Assembly (NCBI GenBank): GCA_900765235.1
Contig: CAAFRK010000257.1
Coordinates: 1 to 5,934 of the forward strand
DNA from: an uncultured Veillonella sp.
GTDB lineage: Bacteria > Bacillota_C > Negativicutes > Veillonellales > Veillonellaceae
DNA: 5,934 bases
Direction of reading: 5' to 3'
The notes beneath the pieces are model-generated. The model was not told where the DNA came from and searched no databases. It worked only from the letters and a program-made list of their open reading frames with translations. Numbering within the stretch: the stretch's first letter is position 1; the number at the start of each line of letters is the position of its first letter. The position numbers were made by a program, and so were the translations under genes. Positions 1 through 5,922 of the stretch are shown here, in pieces.

Positions 1-741
1 GCTGTTATGGATGTAAACTTTACCTTGGAACGCGGTAAGGTATTGACCATTGTAGGGGAATCTGGATCCGGTAAAACTACCGTGATCCGTGCCCTCATGG
101 GTTTGTTGCCTATAGGTGGTGAGGTCACAGATGGTACCATGATCTTTAATGGTCAAGATCTTCGCACCCTATCTAAGTCAGAATGGAGAGCCATACGTGG
201 TAAAGATATGGCCATGATTTTCCAAGATAGTGGTAGTGCACTCGATCCGATTGTGCGCATTGGTAAACAATTTAGAGAACTATTTAAAGCTCATATTGAA
301 ATCACTAATGATGAATGTGATCGTCGTGCAATTGCTTTGTTAGAGTCTGTGGCATTACCTAATTGTGCAGATATATTGTGTCGCTATCCTCACGAATTAT
401 CTGGTGGTCAACGCCAACGTGTGGGCATTGCTATGGCATTAGCGATGGATCCTGCGTTATTAATTGGTGATGAACCTACATCTGCTTTAGATGTAACAAC
501 ACAATCACAAGTTGTTATGCAAATGCTAGAACTTGCTAAAGAGCATCATTCTGCTATCGTAATGGTTACGCATAACCTTGGTGTAGCGGCCTATATGTCC
601 GACTATATCATTGTTATGAAAAAGGGTCGTGTTGTTGATGCTGGCACACCGCAAGATATTTTAGAAAATCCATCTAATGAATATACGAAACAATTAAAAG
701 ATGCTGTACCAACATTGGGAGGAGGTCGTTACATTGACTAA
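1..741 (+). CDS. ABC importer ATPase, nickel/dipeptide/oligopeptide type (NikD/DppD/OppD-like), 5' partial
   Basis: This is the nucleotide-binding subunit that powers a family 5 (peptide/nickel) ABC importer from the cytoplasmic face of the membrane. The open frame runs off the left edge. The two codons before the ATG at 7 (Ala, Val) fit the family pattern just before the first conserved strand, so that ATG is internal and perhaps 20-25 N-terminal residues are missing. Counting from that ATG, Walker A GESGSGKT is at 17-24, the Q-loop Gln at 73, the signature LSGGQ at 131-135, Walker B LLIGDE at 151-156 with the D-loop SALD at 159-162, and the H-loop His at 189. The protein ends soon after the ATPase core and lacks the long C-terminal extension usual in OppD/DppD, so its size is closer to NikD. 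Its TAA overlaps the start of the next gene. Substrate cannot be told from an ATPase; the class assignment is firm. Confidence 0.93.
   Translation, partial: AVMDVNFTLERGKVLTIVGESGSGKTTVIRALMGLLPIGGEVTDGTMIFNGQDLRTLSKSEWRAIRGKDMAMIFQDSGSALDPIVRIGKQFRELFKAHIEITNDECDRRAIALLESVALPNCADILCRYPHELSGGQRQRVGIAMALAMDPALLIGDEPTSALDVTTQSQVVMQMLELAKEHHSAIVMVTHNLGVAAYMSDYIIVMKKGRVVDAGTPQDILENPSNEYTKQLKDAVPTLGGGRYID
719..736 (+). promoter_or_regulatory. Ribosome binding site and TTG start of the second ATPase
   Basis: A purine run GGGAGGAGG (717-725) lies inside the last codons of the first ATPase and is followed after eight bases by TTG at 734-736. It decides the start of the second ATPase in favour of TTG over the frame-open ATG at 701, which has no comparable site. 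The stop codon of the first gene falls five bases into the second, so ribosomes finishing one gene can restart on the next. Confidence 0.8.
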
Positions 742-1549
742 CTACGCTGTAGAATTAAAAAATGTATGTAAACGATTCCCACTTCCTACTGGTGGTGAGC
801 TCGAAGCATGTAAGGATATCAATATTACCTTAGAAAAAGGCGAGTCCCTTGGGATTGTAGGTGAATCTGGCTCTGGTAAAACGACTTTGGTTCGTATGAT
901 CATGAAGATGCTGCCTATTACAGAAGGCGAGATTTATGTAGATGGTGTAGAGATTCAACATATGAACTCTGAGCAAACAAAAGAATACCGCAAGAAAATT
1001 CAAATGGTATTCCAAGATCCATCTGCAGCCTTCAATCCGCGTATGAAGGTAAAGGATATTATCCTTGAACCGTTATACAATTTTGGGCTTCTTGAAAAAG
1101 GAAAAGAAGAACAAATCGCAGGTGACTATCTTGAAATGGTAGACCTACCTCGCGAATTCATGCATCGTTATCCTCATGAAATGTCTGGTGGTCAACGTCA
1201 ACGTGTTGCCATTGCTCGTGCTATCGTACTTGAACCAGAAATTCTTGTTTTAGATGAGGCAACAAGTGCTCTAGATGTGTCTGTACAAGACTCCATTGCC
1301 TATTTATTGGCGCGTTTACAAAAGAAGAAAAATTTAACATACCTATTTATCGCTCATGATATTGCGTTCATTCGTACTATGTGCCACAAGGTGATCGTAA
1401 TGTACAAAGGCGCTATTGTTGAAGAGCTAGATGCATTTCACTTAGCTGATGCGAAGCATCCTTATACAAAAGTTCTATTGAGCTCCATCTTTGAAATTGG
1501 CCAAGATCATAAGCCACTTACTTTAGAAGAAGCGGCTGTAGAAGCATAG
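734..1549 (+). CDS. ABC importer ATPase, second subunit (NikE/DppF/OppF-like)
   Basis: This is the second ATPase of the same importer, expected to form a heterodimer with the preceding subunit. The open frame extends back to 701, but TTG at 734 is the likely start (271 aa). A strong GGAGG sits at 721-725, eight bases upstream, and the residues after TTG (TNYAVELKNVCKRF) begin exactly where the family domain begins. Numbered from there, Walker A GESGSGKT is at 43-50, the Q-loop Gln at 94, the signature MSGGQ at 150-154, Walker B ILVLDE at 170-175 with SALD at 178-181, and the H-loop His at 208. The start overlaps the upstream stop (TAA 739-741), implying translational coupling and equal expression of the two subunits. 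The length is close to NikE and shorter than typical OppF, since only a short tail follows the core. No catalytic residue is missing. Nickel, peptide or metallophore substrates all remain possible. Confidence 0.94.
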   Translation: MTNYAVELKNVCKRFPLPTGGELEACKDINITLEKGESLGIVGESGSGKTTLVRMIMKMLPITEGEIYVDGVEIQHMNSEQTKEYRKKIQMVFQDPSAAFNPRMKVKDIILEPLYNFGLLEKGKEEQIAGDYLEMVDLPREFMHRYPHEMSGGQRQRVAIARAIVLEPEILVLDEATSALDVSVQDSIAYLLARLQKKKNLTYLFIAHDIAFIRTMCHKVIVMYKGAIVEELDAFHLADAKHPYTKVLLSSIFEIGQDHKPLTLEEAAVEA

Positions 1550-1653
1550 GACTTTGGCACAACGTATCCGACTTCTCATTGTAGCAATCGCCTAGTGTAT
1601 TCGACTAGAGGATTCACCTACTAATATGGGTAAAATACAATAGGTACATATAT

Positions 1654-1690
1654 AATAGCAGTTAGCTTTAGAGCTAACTGCTATTTTTGT
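1654..1690 (+). terminator. Intrinsic terminator of the ATPase operon
   Basis: A perfect 14-bp inverted repeat (1654-1667 with 1672-1685) encloses a four-base TTAG loop and runs into a T-rich tail (TTTTTGT at 1684-1690). It lies 105 bases after the second ATPase stop and before the promoter of the next gene, so it should end the importer operon transcript. Some read-through into the binding-protein gene cannot be excluded because the T tract is short. Confidence 0.88.
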
Positions 1691-1756
1691 ATGTTACGTA
1701 TCTATACAGATTTTCTCATATATATAATTATATCGAAAATTTTCTTAGAAATGATT

Positions 1757-1766
1757 GTGTTAACAC
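1757..1766. repeat. 10-bp perfect palindrome GTGTTAACAC
   Basis: The palindrome lies 17 bases upstream of the putative -35 box of the binding-protein gene, in AT-rich DNA. Its position would suit an activator or repressor site, but no partner copy was found in the window and no regulator can be named. A palindrome of this length may also occur by chance. Confidence 0.35.
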
Positions 1767-1782
1767 TAAATATATAGTATAG

Positions 1783-1814
1783 TTGACTAAGTAACATACC
1801 CCCATGGGTATAAT
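1783..1814 (+). promoter_or_regulatory. Putative sigma-A promoter of the binding-protein gene with a long 20-bp spacer
   Basis: TTGACT (1783-1788, one mismatch to consensus) and a perfect TATAAT (1809-1814) are separated by 20 bp, three more than optimal. An inverted repeat ATACCC-N4-GGGTAT (1796-1811) fills the right half of the spacer and overlaps the -10 box. Strong boxes with an over-long spacer and a dyad between them are the known hallmark of MerR-family promoters, though here the dyad is off-centre. An alternative promoter is TTGTGT (1755-1760) with TATAGT (1778-1783) at 17 bp. Either fits a gene about 55-85 bases downstream. Confidence 0.5.
1796..1811. promoter_or_regulatory. Candidate operator: 6+6 inverted repeat overlapping the -10 box
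   Basis: ATACCC (1796-1801) and GGGTAT (1806-1811) are perfect inverted copies separated by four bases, with the inner palindrome CCCATGGG at 1801-1808. The right arm covers the first three bases of TATAAT. A protein bound here would block or reshape RNA polymerase binding. The regulator is unknown. Confidence 0.4.
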
Positions 1815-1867
1815 TGGAATATGCTCATATGAAGTGATATACATATAGAGAAAGGTTAGGTGTGTGA

Positions 1868-3421
1868 ATGAAAGGATTACGTAAGGCGTTACTGATTAGC
1901 ATGATGCTGGGTGTTACGGTCCTTGGTACTGTAGGCTGCATAAATCAATCCTCCGATTCATCTAATGATGTATTAAAGGTAGGGGCAATTAGCTTTGCGG
2001 GTACCTTGGAACCAACAGAAAACTATTTTAGCTGGGCTGTTGTACGGTACGGTGTTGGCGAAACACTCACCAAGTTTGATGATCATATGAATGTCAAACC
2101 ATGGTTGGCATCATCTTGGAAACAAAGTGATGACAAGCTGACCTGGACTTTTACCATCAACGATAAGGTTAAGTTCTCTAATGGTAATGCCCTTACTGCT
2201 GAGGCCGTAAAGGCGTCTTTGGAACGAACCTTTGCGAAGAGTAAACGGGCAAAAACATTCTTTAATTACACTGAAATGATGGCTAATGGTCAAGAGCTTA
2301 CAATTAAGACTGATAAGCCTTATTATAATTTGCCAAATTTGTTGGGAGATCCATTGTTCTTAATTATGGATGTGACTGCAGAAGCAAATGGTCGTGATAT
2401 AGCAAAGGAAGGTCCTATTGGGACTGGGCCTTATGTAGTGACATCATTTACAAAAGAGCGTGCTGAGCTAGCACGGAATGATAACTACTGGGATGGCAAG
2501 CCAGGCTTCGGTAAGGTTGAAATTCCATCTATTAACGATGCCAATACACGAGCTATGGCATTGCAAGCGGGTGATGTAGATATGGCCGTTAGCATTGGAC
2601 CTGGCGAATATGGTATCTTCCAAAACGATAAGAAATTTACTATTTATGAAGAATCATCTTTGCGTGATGTATTCGTTCGGATGAGCCAAAAAGGCAAGCT
2701 TAAGAATGCTAATCTTCGAGCTGCCCTTATTGCCGGAGCAGATCGTGAGTCCTATGCAAAGAACCTTATGAAGGATACCTTTGTTGCCGGTAAGGCTCCA
2801 TTGCCACCGTCCATTGATTATGGATTCAATCAATTGCGGGACCCTAATACATATAATATTGAACGTGCTAAAGAATTACTTAAACGTGAAGGTTATATTG
2901 ATACAAATGGTGATGGCATTGTAGATAAAGATGGTGAAAACCTAGTACTTGATTTCTATGCCTATACATCTCGCCCTGAATTACCATTATATGCAGAGGC
3001 ATTACAAGCGGACTATAAGAAAATTGGTGTAGATTTACAAATTAAAATCGTAGACTATGCTGTGATCGATACATTGGCGCAATCTGGAGATTACGATATG
3101 CTCATCTCTAGTGTAGTTACTGCTAATACTGGCCAACCTGTATGGTTCTTGAAACAATACTGGGGGACAGGTAGTGATACAAACGGCTCTGGATTCTCTA
3201 ATCCACGTTTCGATGAATTGTTAGCTCTTGGTGAAAGCGCTAACGATCCACTGGTGCGTCGTAATGCGGTGATCAATGCACAACAATTGATGCTAGATGA
3301 TTCGATAGCACTCTTCCTTGGATATCCTAAGATTAATATTGTAGGGAATAATAATATCGATGGCATTAAGATATCTCCATCTGAATACTATATCATTACG
3401 AAAGACTTAAAACGGAAATAA
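1868..3421 (+). CDS. ABC importer solute-binding lipoprotein, family 5 (peptide/nickel class)
   Basis: This is an extracytoplasmic receptor that captures a ligand and delivers it to an ABC importer, very likely the one whose ATPases lie upstream. The signal peptide (MKGLRK, then hydrophobic 7-22) ends in a lipobox-like TVGC with Cys24 as the lipidated residue; Thr at -3 is less usual than Leu. A Ser/Asn/Asp-rich linker (25-34) precedes the mature fold. Family 5 hallmarks are present: KPWLASSW (77-84), TWTFTINDKVKFSNG (92-106), PIGTGPY (183-189), NDNYW (204-208) and a DTNGDGIVDKDG loop (345-356) that resembles a calcium loop but is common in this family. The 517-aa length is typical. It has a single His (73) and a single Cys, so coordination of a free metal through several His residues is unlikely, although a chelated metal or peptide remains possible. 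The start is supported by AGGTG at 1858-1862. It has its own promoter and a terminator at 3488. Confidence 0.92.
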   Translation: MKGLRKALLISMMLGVTVLGTVGCINQSSDSSNDVLKVGAISFAGTLEPTENYFSWAVVRYGVGETLTKFDDHMNVKPWLASSWKQSDDKLTWTFTINDKVKFSNGNALTAEAVKASLERTFAKSKRAKTFFNYTEMMANGQELTIKTDKPYYNLPNLLGDPLFLIMDVTAEANGRDIAKEGPIGTGPYVVTSFTKERAELARNDNYWDGKPGFGKVEIPSINDANTRAMALQAGDVDMAVSIGPGEYGIFQNDKKFTIYEESSLRDVFVRMSQKGKLKNANLRAALIAGADRESYAKNLMKDTFVAGKAPLPPSIDYGFNQLRDPNTYNIERAKELLKREGYIDTNGDGIVDKDGENLVLDFYAYTSRPELPLYAEALQADYKKIGVDLQIKIVDYAVIDTLAQSGDYDMLISSVVTANTGQPVWFLKQYWGTGSDTNGSGFSNPRFDELLALGESANDPLVRRNAVINAQQLMLDDSIALFLGYPKINIVGNNNIDGIKISPSEYYIITKDLKRK

Positions 3422-3487
3422 TTTTATTATATAAACCTATAGTAATGAAACTTGTTAACATAATTTAAAGTAGTTGTAGACATATCA

Positions 3488-3520
3488 AAAGAGGACTAGC
3501 CACGGCTAGTCCTCTTTGTG
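3488..3520. terminator. Bidirectional intrinsic terminator between convergent genes
   Basis: A perfect 13-bp stem (3488-3500 with 3505-3517) has a CACG loop. It is flanked by TTTGTG on the + strand and TTTTGAT on the - strand. It lies 66 bases beyond the binding-protein stop and about 10 bases beyond the stop of the convergent DUF3829 gene, so one hairpin probably serves both transcripts. Confidence 0.88.
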
Positions 3521-3527
3521 TAGTTAG

Positions 3528-4463
3528 TTATTTTTTCTTTTGCTCTGTTGCATCAAGTTCTGCCATATTTACGACATTTGCTTTACCAACCATTTTGTTA
3601 TATTTTATAAAAAGTTGTGTATATGCTTCGCCGTAGGAAGAATTGATGATGATATAGTTGCGAGCCTCTGCGACAAATTCTTTTACAGAATCTTGATACT
3701 CGCGAACCGCATTTTGTGTTTCTGATGTTGTACCAGGTTGTAATTTGTTGATGCGTTGCGTGATTTGTTGCAAGTTTGCTTCAACCTTTTGGGTATCCGT
3801 ATTTCCATCTGGATCGATTAGATCGATTGTTTGGGCAGTCATGAGATTTAACTCGATGAAGTTAACTGCATTTTCACGTTTTTCACCTTGATATTCAGTC
3901 ATGCGTTCTGTATAGAGCTCATTATTACGATTATCTAAGGCTAAATCTAAAGCGTTGTATGTAGCGTAGAATTGTTCAGCTAGAGGTACATATTGTGCCG
4001 CTAACTCATCGCTACCTTTGAAATTATCTTTTTCAAAACGACGTTCTACATAGTAGGCTTGCAATTGATCCGCAACAGGTATCAATTGATCTAGCACTGC
4101 TAATACATCATTAGTTGATTGATTTACATCTTCGTATGGAGTAGGGCTATCTTGCTTTGCAGCCTCTAATGCTGTTTTAAGATCTTTGTATTTAGGTAAT
4201 GTAATCGTCGTGTTATGGGACCCATTACGTAACTCTTCAAGCGTTGGTTGTAATTGATTTGCATAGGCTACACTGTACGCGTTATATGAGTCTAATGCGA
4301 CGATATAAGGTCGGATAGCGTTGATCTTGTCGTCAACGGTTGATCGATATAAAATTGTCGTTGTATTGGATGACAAGAGTGTATACACCCCATAGATCCC
4401 ACCACCGATAATAGCGATGCCAAGTATAACGGCTGCTATTAACTTGATGTACCCCTTTTTCAA
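3528..4463 (-). CDS. Membrane-anchored DUF3829-like protein of unknown function
   Basis: The 311-aa protein has a short positive N-terminus (MKKGYIK), one hydrophobic segment at about 7-30 and a long hydrophilic, mostly helical remainder, predicted outside the membrane. The pattern of Tyr/Asn-rich helices (LDSYNAYSVAYAN at 58-70; YNALDLALDNRNNELY at 169-184) recalls the DUF3829 family (YiiG-like), whose function is not established; this comes from recall, not a search. There is no Cys anywhere, so it is anchored by the uncleaved helix and not by lipid, unlike YiiG-type lipoproteins. The C-terminus is a Lys run after charged helices. TTG at 4461-4463 is the start: AAGGAG lies nine bases upstream and the signal-anchor begins right after it. 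It is transcribed alone, convergent with the binding-protein gene and divergent from the restriction gene. No link to either neighbour is apparent. Confidence 0.85.
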   Translation of the reverse strand: MKKGYIKLIAAVILGIAIIGGGIYGVYTLLSSNTTTILYRSTVDDKINAIRPYIVALDSYNAYSVAYANQLQPTLEELRNGSHNTTITLPKYKDLKTALEAAKQDSPTPYEDVNQSTNDVLAVLDQLIPVADQLQAYYVERRFEKDNFKGSDELAAQYVPLAEQFYATYNALDLALDNRNNELYTERMTEYQGEKRENAVNFIELNLMTAQTIDLIDPDGNTDTQKVEANLQQITQRINKLQPGTTSETQNAVREYQDSVKEFVAEARNYIIINSSYGEAYTQLFIKYNKMVGKANVVNMAELDATEQKKK

Positions 4464-4478
4464 CTGCGCACGCTCCTT
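4461..4478 (-). promoter_or_regulatory. Ribosome binding site and TTG start of the DUF3829-like gene
   Basis: On the minus strand AAGGAG (4478-4473) is followed after nine bases by TTG (4463-4461). No ATG or GTG lies near enough to this site to compete. The Lys-Lys-Gly-Tyr residues that follow are a normal beginning for a membrane anchor, which makes TTG the likely real start. Confidence 0.8.
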
Positions 4479-4486
4479 GAAAACAC

Positions 4487-4539
4487 ACTAACTCTTTTTG
4501 GATCCGTTTGGGCGGACTACGCCCCTAAGAGTCATTAGT
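4487..4539 (-). ncRNA. Structured leader (two-tier hairpin) upstream of the DUF3829-like gene
   Basis: Two nested inverted repeats are visible. The outer stem pairs 4487-4496 with 4527-4531 plus 4535-4539, giving 10 bp with a three-base bulge. The inner stem pairs 4510-4514 with 4520-4524, five GC-rich pairs with a five-base loop. If transcription starts near 4536, as the -10 box suggests, the structure would form at the very 5' end of the minus-strand mRNA, about 25 bases before the ribosome binding site. It could protect the mRNA or control translation. It matches no riboswitch class I recognise, and no terminator-type T tract follows it. Confidence 0.45.
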
Positions 4540-4542
4540 TAT

Positions 4543-4571
4543 ATTATATCATAAACTTACGTCCCAAAAAA
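4543..4571 (-). promoter_or_regulatory. Promoter of the DUF3829-like gene (extended -10)
   Basis: On the minus strand TGATATAAT (4551-4543) is a perfect extended -10 element (TGnTATAAT). The -35 position at 17 bp is a poor TTTTTT (4571-4566), which an extended -10 can compensate for. The predicted start near 4536 leaves a leader of about 70 bases. Confidence 0.65.
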
Positions 4572-4702
4572 GACGTATAGAGCGGAGAATCATAAGGAAT
4601 AGATGAAATTATTCGATGTGAACATATATTAATATTTATAATTCGCTATTTATAGATGAATATACTCTGTAAAAGTTAAATTAGTATATTTCTTAATACC
4701 TT
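4572..4702. other. AT-rich divergent intergenic DNA
   Basis: This stretch lies between the two divergent promoters and is strongly A+T rich, with no credible gene. The only repeat noticed is the nine-base ATAGATGAA, at 4599-4607 and again at 4652-4660. It may hold upstream promoter elements; nothing specific can be assigned. Confidence 0.5.
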
Positions 4703-4711
4703 TGATATAAT
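4703..4711 (+). promoter_or_regulatory. Promoter of the restriction endonuclease gene (extended -10)
   Basis: TGATATAAT is a perfect extended -10 element and is identical to the one serving the divergent gene. No good -35 box lies 16-18 bp upstream. Transcription would start near 4718, leaving a leader of about 23 bases before the ATG at 4741. Confidence 0.65.
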
Positions 4712-4727
4712 TTACATATATATGATT

Positions 4728-4743
4728 GGAGGGGATTCTAATG
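4728..4743 (+). promoter_or_regulatory. Ribosome binding site and ATG start of the restriction endonuclease
   Basis: GGAGGGG (4728-4734) lies six bases before ATG at 4741. The frame is also open from a TTG at 4726, but that codon overlaps the ribosome binding site itself and so cannot be the start that uses it. Confidence 0.88.
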
Positions 4744-5922
4744 AGCACGGATAAGGTTTATAACTCCATTGAAGAAGTATTAGATATAGCTGAATCTGCA
4801 GAGGGTAAAACGGTTGGTGAGTTTGATATAAATAATCGCCTGGATAGTAGGGGAAACAAGGGCGGTATTGGTCAGGTTTTAGAAGAAGGCTTATTTAAAA
4901 TGGCTGTTAATAGCAGAGCAGAAGCAGACTTTGTTGATTTGGGTTTGGAGCTAAAAGTTACTGCTATAAAAGAAAATAAAAAGAATGACTTCTCTGCAAA
5001 AGAACGGTTAGTTTTAAATATTATTAACTATGAAGAGGATTATAAAGACTCTTTTGAAGAATCATCATTTTGGCAAAAAAATAAGAATTTATTGGTTATA
5101 TTTTACTTATATAAAGACGAATTAGATAACAAGGACTTTCCTATCATAAAGTCTGTTTTACATAATTTTGATCCTGTGGATTTAGAGATTATAAAACAGG
5201 ATTGGCAAACTATTATAGAAAAGATTAAAGCTGGTGAGGCCCATAATATTTCGGAAGGAGATACGATGTATTTGGCTGCCTGTACTAAAGGGGCTAATGC
5301 TAAGTCCATAAGAAAACAACCATTTTCTAATATACCAGCTAAACAACGTGCATTTTCTCTTAAAAGTTCTTACATGTCTGCCTTTGCTCGCCGTGTTATT
5401 GATAGACAATTAATACCATCACTATTTAATGTTGATGAACTTAAAAGTAAGACTACATTACAATTATTACAAGAACGATTCGCTCCATATATTGGTAAAC
5501 GAGTATCTGAAATTGCAAAACTCGTAGATATTCCAGTAACTAAAAATAAGGCTTTTAATGCCAATCTTATTAGTGCGGTTTTGGGTGTAAAAGGGACCAA
5601 GTTAGAATCACTTAGAGAGTTTAGTAAAGCAAATATTAAGTTTAAAACTATACGGCTTGAGCCTACTGGAATTCCAAAGGAACACATGTCCTTTGAACAA
5701 ATAGACTTTCATCGTTGGGTTAATGATGCATGGGAAGACTCTCAGCTTTATGAAAAATTTGAGTATACAAAATATCTATTTGTAGTATTTCAATATGATG
5801 AAACTGTGAAGAAAAATAAAAATAGAGAACCTTATTTAAAAGGAATTATGCTGTGGAATATGCCAGAGGTTGTAATTGAGCATGAGCTCAAAGATCTTTG
5901 GAAAAAAACAAACTCCATATAG
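4741..5922 (+). CDS. Type II restriction endonuclease, Sau3AI/MutH family, possibly C-terminally truncated
   Basis: Sau3AI-family enzymes cut double-stranded DNA at GATC. They have a catalytic N-terminal MutH fold and a second, inactive MutH-like C-terminal domain that helps bind DNA. Here the N-terminal half carries the MutH active-site pattern: K40-x7-E48 (KGGIGQVLE) and D63-x6-E70-x-K72 (DFVDLGLELK). Further blocks I recall from Sau3AI are KERLVLNIINYE (87-98), IIKQDW (150-155), CTKGANA (181-187) and KQRAFSLKSSYM (201-212). The second domain begins around 230, with MSFEQIDF (316-323) and GIMLWNMPE (368-376) matching its later part. The protein is 393 aa against about 489 for Sau3AI, and the C-terminus after WKKT (387-390) is missing. 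The gene looks richer in A+T than its neighbours, consistent with transfer. No methyltransferase is in the window. Family is secure; specificity is by analogy, and activity is uncertain because of the short end. Confidence 0.88.
   Translation: MSTDKVYNSIEEVLDIAESAEGKTVGEFDINNRLDSRGNKGGIGQVLEEGLFKMAVNSRAEADFVDLGLELKVTAIKENKKNDFSAKERLVLNIINYEEDYKDSFEESSFWQKNKNLLVIFYLYKDELDNKDFPIIKSVLHNFDPVDLEIIKQDWQTIIEKIKAGEAHNISEGDTMYLAACTKGANAKSIRKQPFSNIPAKQRAFSLKSSYMSAFARRVIDRQLIPSLFNVDELKSKTTLQLLQERFAPYIGKRVSEIAKLVDIPVTKNKAFNANLISAVLGVKGTKLESLREFSKANIKFKTIRLEPTGIPKEHMSFEQIDFHRWVNDAWEDSQLYEKFEYTKYLFVVFQYDETVKKNKNREPYLKGIMLWNMPEVVIEHELKDLWKKTNSI

Larger units (their letters stand above)
1550..1867 (+). other. 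Intergenic regulatory region between the second ATPase and the binding-protein gene
   Basis: This 318-base stretch holds no credible gene. The first 100 bases show only a weak CTAGT/ACTAG hairpin (around 1592-1609). It then carries the ATPase operon terminator (1654-1688), an AT-rich block, a 10-bp palindrome GTGTTAACAC (1757-1766), the putative promoter of the binding-protein gene (1783-1814) with an overlapping inverted repeat, and the ribosome binding site (about 1851-1862). The nine-base word GTATGTTAC at 1689-1697 recurs inverted at 1791-1799. Confidence 0.75.

Noticed and set aside
7..9. ATG at 7 as the true start of the first ATPase
   Set aside because: The frame is open to the left edge, no ribosome binding site is visible in the six bases before it, and the family normally has a further strand before this point.
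701..733. ATG at 701 as start of the second ATPase
   Set aside because: No ribosome binding site precedes it and the extra residues do not resemble the family. The TTG at 734 has a strong site and begins at the expected domain boundary.
1592..1609. Hairpin CTAGT/ACTAG after the ATPase operon as a terminator
   Set aside because: The perfect stem is only five pairs and no T tract follows. The strong hairpin at 1654 is the terminator.
2900..2938. Calcium-binding EF-hand or dockerin domain in the binding protein (DTNGDGIVDKDG)
   Set aside because: There is only one loop, with Gly at the twelfth position, and this motif is common in family 5 binding proteins just before a strand. It is not evidence for a separate domain.
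1868..3421. Firm assignment of the binding protein as NikA (nickel)
   Set aside because: The mature protein has a single His, and the region near residues 415-440 contains none, so a NikA-like metal site cannot be shown. Peptide or chelated-metal ligands are equally possible.
4599..4660. Direct repeat ATAGATGAA as an insertion-site duplication or regulatory repeat
   Set aside because: Nine bases in highly AT-rich DNA, 53 bases apart, with no mobile element between them; chance is the simplest explanation.
4726..4740. TTG at 4726 as start of the restriction endonuclease, adding five residues
   Set aside because: The codon overlaps the GGAGGGG ribosome binding site that serves the ATG at 4741, and the added residues (MEGIL) merely translate that site.
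5103..5687. Minus-strand open frames inside the restriction gene, and similar ones inside the other genes
   Set aside because: They lie fully within well-supported genes, lack ribosome binding sites and give no recognisable protein.
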